From JBKHBT01 sp046542255 (GTDB lineage: Bacteria > UBP14 > UBA6098 > JBKHBT01): a stretch of 12,740 nt of DNA. The notes beneath the pieces are model-generated. The model was not told the origin of the DNA, searched no databases, and saw nothing but the letters and a program-made list of their open reading frames with translations. The translations under genes and the position numbers were made by a program. The DNA lies in contig JBKHBT010000100.1 in NCBI GenBank assembly GCA_046542255.1, positions 1 to 12,740 of the forward strand, given 5' to 3'. Shown piece after piece: positions 5,882 to 12,716 of this stretch (the stretch's first letter is position 1; each line of letters begins with the position of its first letter).

Positions 5882-8110
5882 TTAATCCGATTTAAAACGT
5901 CGAATCATTGCATTAACTCTTGCAAGGAAAATCGTGGGATTAAAAGGCTTTCTAATATAGTCGTCAGCGCCGACATCGAGAGCAAATAGCTCTCTGGATT
6001 CTTCGACTTCAGCAGTCAGCATAATAACAGGAATACCTTGATATTGCTCCATCGAGCGGAATCTTTTTAGAAATTCAAAGCCATTCATAATCGGCATCCG
6101 GATATCGAGTATTACAAGGCCTGGTTTATATTGCTCGAGAAGGTCCAGTCCATCTTCGCCATTTTCGGCTTGAAGTATCTTGAATCCCTGTGCCTCGAGA
6201 ATAGACCTGACCATTTTACGAATCAATGGGTCATCATCGACAACCAATACTAAATTTCTATCTATCGATATTTCAGGATTTTGCATTCCGTGAAAGGCAT
6301 TATTCTCAGTATCTGTAGTTTGTAAAGATGAATTTTGTGTCTGAGGATTATTACGCCTGGGTATAGGATTGGATATCGATGCCGCTGTTTTCCTTGCCTT
6401 TTCCAGAGGATCGTGAAGGCTGACCACCTCGGCAACCTGATCGATTGTGGTAACTCCTTCGCGAAGTTTCTTAACCGCATCCATAAAAAGGGTTCTCATG
6501 CCTTTTCTTTCAACCGCGAATTTAAGAAGTTCCAATTCGGACGCTCCTCGGTTTATTAGCTCTGTAACATCAGCATCAACTTTGAAGAACTCAAAAATGC
6601 CAGTACGGCCGTTATATCCTCGCCCTCCACAGGCATCACAACCTTTGCCTTCAAATATTTTATTGACTCCCTGCCTTCTTAAAAATTCCTTCTCAGCATC
6701 TGTGAGTGTTGCTATATCGACCTCGGCCTTACAAGCAGGACATATTTTTTTCATAAGCCTCTGAGCGAGAGCTGCCGTCATCGATGATGCAATCAAATAT
6801 CTTGGTACGCCGATATCTTCTATTCTAGTGATTGCTGCGGGAGCGCTATTTGTATGAAGAGTAGTAAGCAATAGATGCCCGGTCAATGCTGCGCGAATAG
6901 CTATCTGGACTGTTTCGAGGTCTCTGATCTCGCCGACAAATACAATATCCGGGTCCTGTCTTAGAATAGCACGAAGGGTTTTAGCAAAATCCAGTCCGGC
7001 TTTTCTATTGACCTGCACCTGATTTAGGCCCTCCTGCTGATATTCGATAGGGTCTTCGATTGTTGTAATATTTTTTTTCGGTGTCTTTATCCAATTAAGC
7101 GATGCATGAAGTGTCGTGGTCTTTCCGCTTCCGGTTGGGCCTGTAACTATAAGCATACCCTGTTGAAGAGAAAGGACTTCCTTGAGCTGTGTCTCAATAT
7201 CTTTTGGAAAACCCAAAGCTTCCAGCGGCAGTCGAGTCATAGTCGGGTCGAGAATTCGTATTACTGCTTTTTGGCCGTAATTGGTCGGCAATGTCGATAC
7301 ACGCATCTCAAGCACCTCATCGCGCCTTTTAACACGAAGGCTGCCATCCAATGGAACTCTCGTGATGGCAATATCCATCTTAGCAAGGATCTTTATGCGG
7401 GATACAATTGGCGCTATAGTGGCTTTGGGAAGGCTCTGTACCTTCATAAGTTCACCATCGATACGGTATCTAATCTCCACATGCGAATCAAGTGGTTCGA
7501 TATGAATATCGGATGCATGGTGATTTATTGCATCTATAAAGATCGTATTTACAAGCTGGACGATGGGTTTTTCGATAATATCAGGAGATTCTGAAATCTG
7601 TTCAAGATCAGTGGAAAGGTCGCCTGCTTGAATCAAAATATCATCATCCTCGAGGTCGCCATATTTCTCTTCATTTAACATCGCTATTGTTTTCATAGGA
7701 TTATAAACTTCATCGATAAGGTTTTGTATCCTGTTTAGGTCGGTAAAATGAGTTTTAATTTTTTTGCCGGTCATAAATTCCAGCTCTTGTGCCGCACTGA
7801 AGTCTGTAGGATCGTCCATAGCTATCGTTATGGAATGTTCATCGCCATATTCTGCTATAAACTTGTGCTTTCGAACTAATCTCTCGGGAATCGTCTTAGA
7901 TAAAGCCAAATCAGCAGTAACTTTCTCGGGAGAAATGTATTGAACTTTCGTTGCAAATACGAGATGGTCTATTATAGCGTCTTTATCATAACCAAGGCGC
8001 ACAAGGTCTTTTATCGGGTCTTCATGCTCCTCGGAATTGAGCATTTCATAGTCTTTGTCTTTGAGATAACCGCGATTACTAAGTATTTTGAATATGCCTG
8101 TTTTTTTCAT
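5882..8110 (-). CDS. PilB/GspE-family assembly ATPase fused to a response-regulator receiver
   Basis: This is a 742-residue cytoplasmic ATPase of the type that powers type IV pilus extension or type II secretion. Residues ~1-140 form a GspE/MshE-type N-terminal domain. The ATPase core shows Walker A GPTGSGKT (324-331), the Asp box TTIEDPIEY (349-357), Walker B DPDIVFVGEIRD (386-397), the His box TGHLLLTTLHT (410-420), and a four-Cys zinc site C457/C460 and C491/C494 typical of PilB/GspE. After a Gln/Asn/Ser-rich linker (~575-615) comes a complete receiver (~618-742) with the acidic cluster D625-D627, phosphorylatable D669 (VILDIRMP), T699 and K721 in IRKPF. The receiver keeps all catalytic residues, so the motor is probably controlled by phosphorylation. 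No other pilus or secretion gene is in the window, so PilB and GspE cannot be told apart. ATG at 8110 has only a poor ribosome site (GTGAG very close), but the N terminus aligns well with the family. Confidence 0.96.
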   Translation of the reverse strand: MKKTGIFKILSNRGYLKDKDYEMLNSEEHEDPIKDLVRLGYDKDAIIDHLVFATKVQYISPEKVTADLALSKTIPERLVRKHKFIAEYGDEHSITIAMDDPTDFSAAQELEFMTGKKIKTHFTDLNRIQNLIDEVYNPMKTIAMLNEEKYGDLEDDDILIQAGDLSTDLEQISESPDIIEKPIVQLVNTIFIDAINHHASDIHIEPLDSHVEIRYRIDGELMKVQSLPKATIAPIVSRIKILAKMDIAITRVPLDGSLRVKRRDEVLEMRVSTLPTNYGQKAVIRILDPTMTRLPLEALGFPKDIETQLKEVLSLQQGMLIVTGPTGSGKTTTLHASLNWIKTPKKNITTIEDPIEYQQEGLNQVQVNRKAGLDFAKTLRAILRQDPDIVFVGEIRDLETVQIAIRAALTGHLLLTTLHTNSAPAAITRIEDIGVPRYLIASSMTAALAQRLMKKICPACKAEVDIATLTDAEKEFLRRQGVNKIFEGKGCDACGGRGYNGRTGIFEFFKVDADVTELINRGASELELLKFAVERKGMRTLFMDAVKKLREGVTTIDQVAEVVSLHDPLEKARKTAASISNPIPRRNNPQTQNSSLQTTDTENNAFHGMQNPEISIDRNLVLVVDDDPLIRKMVRSILEAQGFKILQAENGEDGLDLLEQYKPGLVILDIRMPIMNGFEFLKRFRSMEQYQGIPVIMLTAEVEESRELFALDVGADDYIRKPFNPTIFLARVNAMIRRFKSD

Positions 8111-8128
8111 AGCTCACACAATTTATAA

Positions 8129-8157
8129 AATATATGTACTAAAGATGATAAAATCAA
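8129..8157 (-). promoter_or_regulatory. Promoter of the receiver-tagged pilus ATPase gene
   Basis: On the minus strand TTGATT (8157-8152) and TATATT (8134-8129) are separated by exactly 17 bases, a good housekeeping-type match. The start of transcription would be near 8122, giving a very short leader of about 12 bases before ATG 8110. That fits the lack of a strong ribosome site. A small inverted repeat AGAAT-ATG-ATTCT (8172-8184) lies 14 bases upstream of the -35 box. Confidence 0.5.
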
Positions 8158-8249
8158 TTATTTATTACAAAAGAATATGATTCTCTATAAAAATTAACCG
8201 AATAATCCAATTTCCATATAAAACTATCGGCAAACACATTTCTAAATCC

Positions 8250-8356
8250 AGACAATGTGCTGTTCCGCATTGTCATACTTTTCAGGATAAAACATCAGTA
8301 AAGCCTTTTGCTATATGTATTAAGTATTATATATATGTAATATATAGCTTAAAAAG
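8250..8356 (+). repeat. Structured repeat, copy 1 (about 107 bp)
   Basis: This is the first of three same-orientation copies. Its first 71 bases are identical to copy 2. It starts AGACAATG and contains a hairpin with 9-bp arms GACAATGTG and CGCATTGTC around loop CTGTTC. A conserved linker follows (CATACTTTTCAGGATAAAAC, then ATCAGT), and then an AT-rich second half that can pair end to end (GCTATAT with ATATAGC in this copy). The terminal AAAGCC/GGCTTT pairing of the other copies is weakened here. Its end (AAAAAGAG) runs directly into copy 2. Confidence 0.93.
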
Positions 8357-8470
8357 AGACAATGTGCTGTTCCGCATTGTCATACTTTTCAGGATAAAAC
8401 ATCAGTAAAGCCTTTTGCTATATGTATGTAAGTATTATGTTTTTGTCATATATATGGCTTTAAAAGAGAT
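8357..8470 (+). repeat. Structured repeat, copy 2 (about 114 bp)
   Basis: This copy is directly tandem to copy 1, with a 107-base offset. It has the same first hairpin (arms GACAATGTG/CGCATTGTC). The second half pairs through TAAAGCC with GGCTTTA and, further in, TATATG with CATATA. It differs from copy 1 mainly after base 71 by an inserted G and substitutions in the AT-rich loop. It ends about 86 bases before the ATG at 8557, upstream of the putative promoter there. Confidence 0.93.
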
Positions 8471-8505
8471 AAAAGCAAAAAAATGTGGCCTCTACTTTTG
8501 ATAAA

Positions 8506-8533
8506 TTGCTTATAAATTGAAAATGTTTATATT
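8506..8533 (+). promoter_or_regulatory. Putative promoter of the metallopeptidase-barrel gene
   Basis: TTGCTT (8506-8511) and TATATT (8528-8533) are separated by 16 bases. Transcription would start near 8540, just before the ribosome site AAAGGA and ATG 8557. The DNA is AT-rich, so alternatives exist (for example TTGATA at 8498-8503 as the -35 box). Confidence 0.35.
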
Positions 8534-8540
8534 TATAAAC
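8525..8540. promoter_or_regulatory. 16-bp palindrome overlapping the -10 region, candidate operator
   Basis: GTTTATA (8525-8531) and TATAAAC (8534-8540) form a perfect 7-bp inverted repeat around TT. It covers the putative -10 box and start site, where a repressor would act. Base composition lowers its significance, and no regulator gene in the window is an obvious partner. Confidence 0.35.
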
Positions 8541-8556
8541 GAACGAAAGGACGGCT

Positions 8557-11406
8557 ATGAAAAAAATTATTCTAATGATTTCGATATGTTCTATCATATT
8601 CTCACAAAGTTATGATTTCAATGGCAATAATCATCCTCCCAATATGGATTGGCAATATATCGATACGGAAAATTATAGATTGATATACCCTGAAAATATC
8701 GATGATGAGGCCGAGAGAATTGCCAATACATTGGAACATATCAGACCATATCTTGCAAAATCGATGATGATGGAAATGAAGCATGTCGATATTGTGCTTT
8801 CTAATACAGAAGCTATTTCTAATGGCTTTGCAGCTCTGGCGCCGAGGATGAGCCAATGGTACACTACCCCTCCCCAGCACTATCTACTCGGCACAAGTGA
8901 ATGGCTCAGCCTTCTCGCAATACATGAAATGCGTCATATAAATCAATTCGACTATCTCGATAGAGGTTTTATTCACTTAATGAAAATACTTTTCGGCGAT
9001 TATGGACATGCTGGAACCATGTTTGCTTTTGTCCCGGCATGGTATTTCGAAGGCGATGCAGTACTGACAGAAACATTGCTCTCGAATTCTGGAAGGGGCA
9101 GAATACCGGAATTTACGATGAGAATTAGAGCCAATCGGCTATCTGGCATAAAGCAAAATTATTATCAGGCCTATCTCGGAACCTATAAAGAATACTCCCC
9201 TAATTTCTATGACCTTGGATACCTTATGATTAGCAATATGAGAAGAAAATATGGCTATAAAACTATGCAAAATATACTAGGCCGAACTGCTGATAGAGCC
9301 TTCTGGCCATATGCTTTCTCAAATGCTTCCGAAAAATATACCGGCCTCGATGAAAAGCTTATCTATGAAACTACAATGCAAGATGTAGAAAAATTCTGGA
9401 AAGAACAGGATGCAAAAATTAGTCCAAGTGAATTTCAAATGATCAATTCCAAGCAGAAAGAAGTCTGGACAAACTATAATTTTACATTCGCGATATCAGA
9501 TTCTGAATATATATCATATAAAAAAGGAAAGCAGAATATCGGAGAATTGGTAATTCTCGATAGTAATCAAAATGAAGAAAAAATTATCGAAATCCGCCCC
9601 TCGTATAGATTGAATTTCAATAGCAATCAAATCGTATTCTCTGAACTAAAGCCGGACATCCGCTGGAGTGCCAGAAGTTATATGAATATCGCCAAATACG
9701 ACCTAAAAGAAAACAGGCTGGAAAGAATAACCAACAAAACAAGATACCACGCTCCTGCCCTTTCCAATGATGGTGCCAAAATAGCAGCGGTAGAATTTAC
9801 GCCAGAACTAAAATGCAAAATCGTAATACTCGATGCTGAAACTGGCGAAATGATTAAAAAACTACCAAATCCCGATAATCATTTTATTTCTATGCCATCA
9901 TGGTCTGATGATGATGCGATGCTTGTTTATACAAGACAGAAATTCCATGGCAAGGGCCTGGTAGTGCAAAATGTTGCAGATGATACAATCAAAGATATAA
10001 TCCCGGAAGGCTATGAAAATATCAGCGAACCGATCTTCTATGATGAATATATAATCTTTCAATCGCCTTATTCCGGTATCGATAATATCTATGCTATTAA
10101 TATCGATTCTGGTAAAAGATATCGTCTGACAAATAGCAGATTTGGCGCTAAAAACCCTTCTATCTATCATGGTAAAGACCATGATTACCTTATCTATTCC
10201 GACTACCATGCAATGGGATATAATATCGCAAAAATACTAATAAAACCAAAAGACTGGCAACCTTTCGATGAAGTAACTGTCAATCGATTCGAATATTATA
10301 AGCCTCTCGAAAATGAAGAAAATACCACCGATGCCCTGGATATCGATGAAATTGAAGGTGTCGAAAAAGAAAAGGGAAAGTATCATTCACTTCTTCATAC
10401 ATTCAATTTCCATAGCAGATTTTTGATTCCAGCATATCCGTATTTATCTTTAGAACTCTATTCCGATGATATTCTCTATACCACAAATATTTCTCTTGCT
10501 GGAGATTACAATATCGAAGATGAAACATATCATCTAGGGGCTAATCTTAACTACTATGGCTTTTATCCAATATTAAGATTGGGCGGAGGCCAACAGTTAA
10601 GAATGCAAGAATGGGCCGATACTCTCGATAACAAATACCAAGACTATTTTACAGAGGCCTATGGCAAGTTTGCTATATCTTTACCATTTAACCTTTCACA
10701 AGGTGCTTATCATAGAGATTTATCCATTAGTTCGAATATACGATATGTTAATCTAAAAGATAAGGATATTTCGGCGCCATATGAAATCTCAAATGGCGAC
10801 TTCATCCCTATCGAATATAAAGTTTCTGTGCGAAATTACCGGTTTTTGTCATCGATGGACATAAAACCACGCTTCGGCGGAATGATGAACATATCCTATC
10901 GCCATACGCCACTGGATTCCGATTTTGAAGGTGCTTCTACAACTGCAAGTGCATCGATATTTTTGCCCGGCCTGATGGAGAATCATTCCTTTTATACAAA
11001 AGCATCGAGAGAAGAACAAGCTCCCGATAATTACCGATTTCCGGGCAAGGTTCTCTATCCCAGAGGATATGATTATCAGTATCATAAGAGAATCGCAACT
11101 TTGTCATTTAATTATGAAATGCCTCTTTTTTATCCAGAAACAGCTTTGGGCTACTTGCTCTATATTAAACGCTTTAGAACAAATCTACATTTCGACCATT
11201 GCAATCTAAAGGACCCAGGTTTTGAAAACTATCTGCAGTCCATCGGAGGCGAAATAAAGATGGACTTTGCGATTTTCACCAAACCGATGGATTTTTCAAT
11301 AGGCTTATCATATGACTATCTACTCGAAAATAAATCACATAGCTTCGGCTTCTCGCTGATGGATATAAGATATGAAATCGATGCCTTCAGAGCTTTCGGG
11401 TTGTAA
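8557..11406 (+). CDS. Exported metallopeptidase-like / TolB-like propeller / beta-barrel protein
   Basis: This is a 949-residue protein with a clear signal peptide (MKKIILMISICSIIFS, cleavage ~16-18). Residues ~30-290 resemble the peptidase MA (gluzincin) superfamily: a zinc-binding HEMRH (123-127) in a helix, and after 37 residues an AWYFEGDA segment whose E165 is in place as third metal ligand. Residues ~305-560 contain repeated propeller blades of the TolB/PD40 type, with blade signatures such as RYHAPALSNDGAKIAAVEF, SMPSWSDDDAMLVYT and DNIYAINIDSGKRYRLT. From ~615 to the end the sequence is beta-strand and aromatic rich, as in an outer-membrane barrel, although it ends in GL rather than the usual aromatic residue. 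It is therefore probably a surface or periplasm-facing outer-membrane protein; whether it cleaves peptides is unproven. ATG at 8557 has AAAGGA 5-6 bases upstream. The last 20 bp overlap the convergent gene. Confidence 0.88.
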   Translation: MKKIILMISICSIIFSQSYDFNGNNHPPNMDWQYIDTENYRLIYPENIDDEAERIANTLEHIRPYLAKSMMMEMKHVDIVLSNTEAISNGFAALAPRMSQWYTTPPQHYLLGTSEWLSLLAIHEMRHINQFDYLDRGFIHLMKILFGDYGHAGTMFAFVPAWYFEGDAVLTETLLSNSGRGRIPEFTMRIRANRLSGIKQNYYQAYLGTYKEYSPNFYDLGYLMISNMRRKYGYKTMQNILGRTADRAFWPYAFSNASEKYTGLDEKLIYETTMQDVEKFWKEQDAKISPSEFQMINSKQKEVWTNYNFTFAISDSEYISYKKGKQNIGELVILDSNQNEEKIIEIRPSYRLNFNSNQIVFSELKPDIRWSARSYMNIAKYDLKENRLERITNKTRYHAPALSNDGAKIAAVEFTPELKCKIVILDAETGEMIKKLPNPDNHFISMPSWSDDDAMLVYTRQKFHGKGLVVQNVADDTIKDIIPEGYENISEPIFYDEYIIFQSPYSGIDNIYAINIDSGKRYRLTNSRFGAKNPSIYHGKDHDYLIYSDYHAMGYNIAKILIKPKDWQPFDEVTVNRFEYYKPLENEENTTDALDIDEIEGVEKEKGKYHSLLHTFNFHSRFLIPAYPYLSLELYSDDILYTTNISLAGDYNIEDETYHLGANLNYYGFYPILRLGGGQQLRMQEWADTLDNKYQDYFTEAYGKFAISLPFNLSQGAYHRDLSISSNIRYVNLKDKDISAPYEISNGDFIPIEYKVSVRNYRFLSSMDIKPRFGGMMNISYRHTPLDSDFEGASTTASASIFLPGLMENHSFYTKASREEQAPDNYRFPGKVLYPRGYDYQYHKRIATLSFNYEMPLFYPETALGYLLYIKRFRTNLHFDHCNLKDPGFENYLQSIGGEIKMDFAIFTKPMDFSIGLSYDYLLENKSHSFGFSLMDIRYEIDAFRAFGL

Positions 11407-12475
11407 AGGCATAGAGGTCTTTGGCACATCTTTTGATAATATGCAAATGCGTATCGGTATTTCCGATAATAAATGTCTTTTTATCATGTGATAGGCAAAG
11501 ATTCACAGTGTGCATAGAAGGCGCAGATATCTTATCCTGGATATAATCAAGAGCATCAGTCAGGTTTTTTTTGAAATAGGCATTGCTATATAAAATATCG
11601 ACAGGAAGCATCTTGAGAGTGGCCTGCAATTGGTCTCTTGTGGTTAAACTATGTGATGGAAGGCTCGTTTTCTTGTTAAGTGTCTTTGATGCAATATCAG
11701 AAGCTTTGGATTGCGATTTTTTTTGCCCTGGACCATCTGTTCCTGCATCTTTGGAAGGCTTCGAATATGGTGCTTTGGGTGGGGTTTCTATTTTATTTTG
11801 GCTATTATGGTCTTTCTTATCTTCGCGCTTCTTTTCATAATCAATTATTGCTTTTTTCACTTCATCAGATTTCGGCTCTGATCTACGGAGTGCCAAAAAA
11901 GCCTCATAATGTGATATAAGATATGGCAATTTTATTGCTTTAAGGTATAGTTGCTGTTTCTGAATTTTAGAAAGTTCGAGCTTTGGACATTTTTCTATTC
12001 CCAGGCGGCCGTATTTAATTACAGTCATAACATCACTAGCTGCTTGACTGCTAAGATCGGGATTAGAAAGCATTTTCATGAGACGTTCATAGGTCCATTT
12101 CTCAGATAGCTTATGGCCGCAAACAATGCATTTGGGTTGCGATGAAGAATAGTACCACTTAGAAAATCCTGGTAAAAATCGATAACCGCAATTCTCGCAT
12201 GTTTTTACCCTTTCATGTGTTGAAAGATTCGAAAATCTCGGTGCACATTCCTTGCAGATATGAATTCCCATATCACCGCGCTTGAATGAATTACCTGTGA
12301 TAGTCTTTCCGCAAATACCACAATAAGTCTTAACAGGCCGGGTGCCAGAATCATCATCATCTATTTTATCCTGGCCATCAGGATTCTTAGGCACTTTTTT
12401 ATTTAGCCTATCATGCTTTGTCGGTGAATGGCTATCGTCATCCTTTTTCTTTTTGAAAATATCTAAAATACCCAT
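11387..12475 (-). CDS. Cytoplasmic protein with two four-Cys zinc-ribbon-like modules
   Basis: This is a 362-residue protein of no family I can name. The N terminus (MGILDIFKKKKDDD) is followed by a charged disordered stretch, then four CxxC knuckles: C52/C55 with C74/C77 and C93/C96 with C116/C119. Paired, these would make two treble-clef or zinc-ribbon modules. Residues ~125-215 look helical. Residues ~215-275 are a Lys/Ser/Pro-rich, probably disordered linker. The last ~85 residues look like a small alpha/beta domain (VDILYSNAYFKKNLTDALDY; KTFIIGNTDTHLHIIKRC). There is no signal peptide. The frame is open to a TTG at 12529, but ATG at 12475 is preferred because MGILDIFKKK is a typical start and the best promoter -10 box (12518-12523) would lie downstream of that TTG. 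The ribosome site is weak. Its 3' end overlaps the convergent barrel gene by 20 bp. Zinc binding is likely; the target is unknown. Confidence 0.82.
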   Translation of the reverse strand: MGILDIFKKKKDDDSHSPTKHDRLNKKVPKNPDGQDKIDDDDSGTRPVKTYCGICGKTITGNSFKRGDMGIHICKECAPRFSNLSTHERVKTCENCGYRFLPGFSKWYYSSSQPKCIVCGHKLSEKWTYERLMKMLSNPDLSSQAASDVMTVIKYGRLGIEKCPKLELSKIQKQQLYLKAIKLPYLISHYEAFLALRRSEPKSDEVKKAIIDYEKKREDKKDHNSQNKIETPPKAPYSKPSKDAGTDGPGQKKSQSKASDIASKTLNKKTSLPSHSLTTRDQLQATLKMLPVDILYSNAYFKKNLTDALDYIQDKISAPSMHTVNLCLSHDKKTFIIGNTDTHLHIIKRCAKDLYAFTTRKL

Positions 12476-12517
12476 ATCTGAAATCCAATAGCATCTATTA
12501 ACCCTTGCTTCCAATAA

Positions 12518-12547
12518 AATATATAACAATAAATACTAATACTTCAA
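12518..12547 (-). promoter_or_regulatory. Putative promoter of the zinc-ribbon gene
   Basis: On the minus strand TTGAAG (12547-12542) is followed after 18 bases by TATATT (12523-12518). Transcription would start near 12511, giving a leader of about 36 bases to ATG 12475. This position helps exclude the upstream TTG as the start codon. Confidence 0.42.
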
Positions 12548-12602
12548 GCTTTTTATTTTTTTATATTAAGAATTACGGTTGTTTAGACTCATATTTACAC
12601 AC

Positions 12603-12716
12603 AGACAATGCGCTGTTCCGCATTGTCATACTTTTCAGGCTAAAACATCAGTAAAGCCTTTTGGATATATATATTAAGTATTATATATATGTTATATATA
12701 TGGCTTTAAAAGAGAT
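12603..12716 (+). repeat. Structured repeat, copy 3 (about 114 bp)
   Basis: This copy lies about 4.1 kb from copy 2 in the same orientation. The first hairpin is a perfect 9-bp stem here (GACAATGCG with CGCATTGTC, loop CTGTTC). The linker has one substitution (CAGGCTAAAAC instead of CAGGATAAAAC). The AT-rich half pairs through TAAAGCC with GGCTTTA and a long ATATATATA arm. It sits upstream of the zinc-ribbon gene, beyond its promoter and read in the opposite direction, near the right edge of the window. Confidence 0.93.

Larger units (their letters stand above)
8111..8556. other. Divergent non-coding region, 446 bp
   Basis: This stretch lies between the start codons of the pilus ATPase gene (minus) and the metallopeptidase-barrel gene (plus). 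It contains the ATPase promoter (8129-8157), an AT-rich segment with nothing else I can name (8158-8249), two tandem copies of the structured repeat (8250-8470), and the promoter, palindrome and ribosome site of the plus-strand gene (8498-8556). I see no protein-coding potential. The tetranucleotide TCGA, very common in the genes, is absent here. Confidence 0.85.

Noticed and set aside
7106..7594. 162-codon open frame on the plus strand
   Set aside because: It lies antisense to the conserved Walker and N-terminal parts of the ATPase gene, has no ribosome site or recognisable protein pattern, and is best explained as a shadow of that gene.
8172..8184. Inverted repeat AGAAT-ATG-ATTCT upstream of the ATPase promoter
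   Set aside because: Only 5-bp arms in very AT-rich DNA; too short to call a regulatory site, though its position 14 bases upstream of the -35 box is recorded.
8250..8470. CRISPR array or tandem satellite
   Set aside because: There are only two adjacent units of more than 100 bp with no spacers and no cas genes, and a third isolated copy 4 kb away. This is a dispersed structured repeat.
8250..8470. Riboswitch controlling the barrel gene
   Set aside because: The putative promoter lies downstream of the repeats, a third copy faces away from its nearest gene start, and the sequence matches no riboswitch class known to me.
12476..12529. TTG start at 12529 for the zinc-ribbon gene, adding 18 residues
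   Set aside because: The best -10 box lies at 12518-12523, downstream of this TTG, there is no ribosome site, and MGILDIFKKK at 12475 is a natural N terminus.
8250..12716. Composite transposon or integrated element
   Set aside because: There is no transposase, integrase, terminal inverted repeat or target-site duplication, and the repeat ends do not match each other in inverted form.
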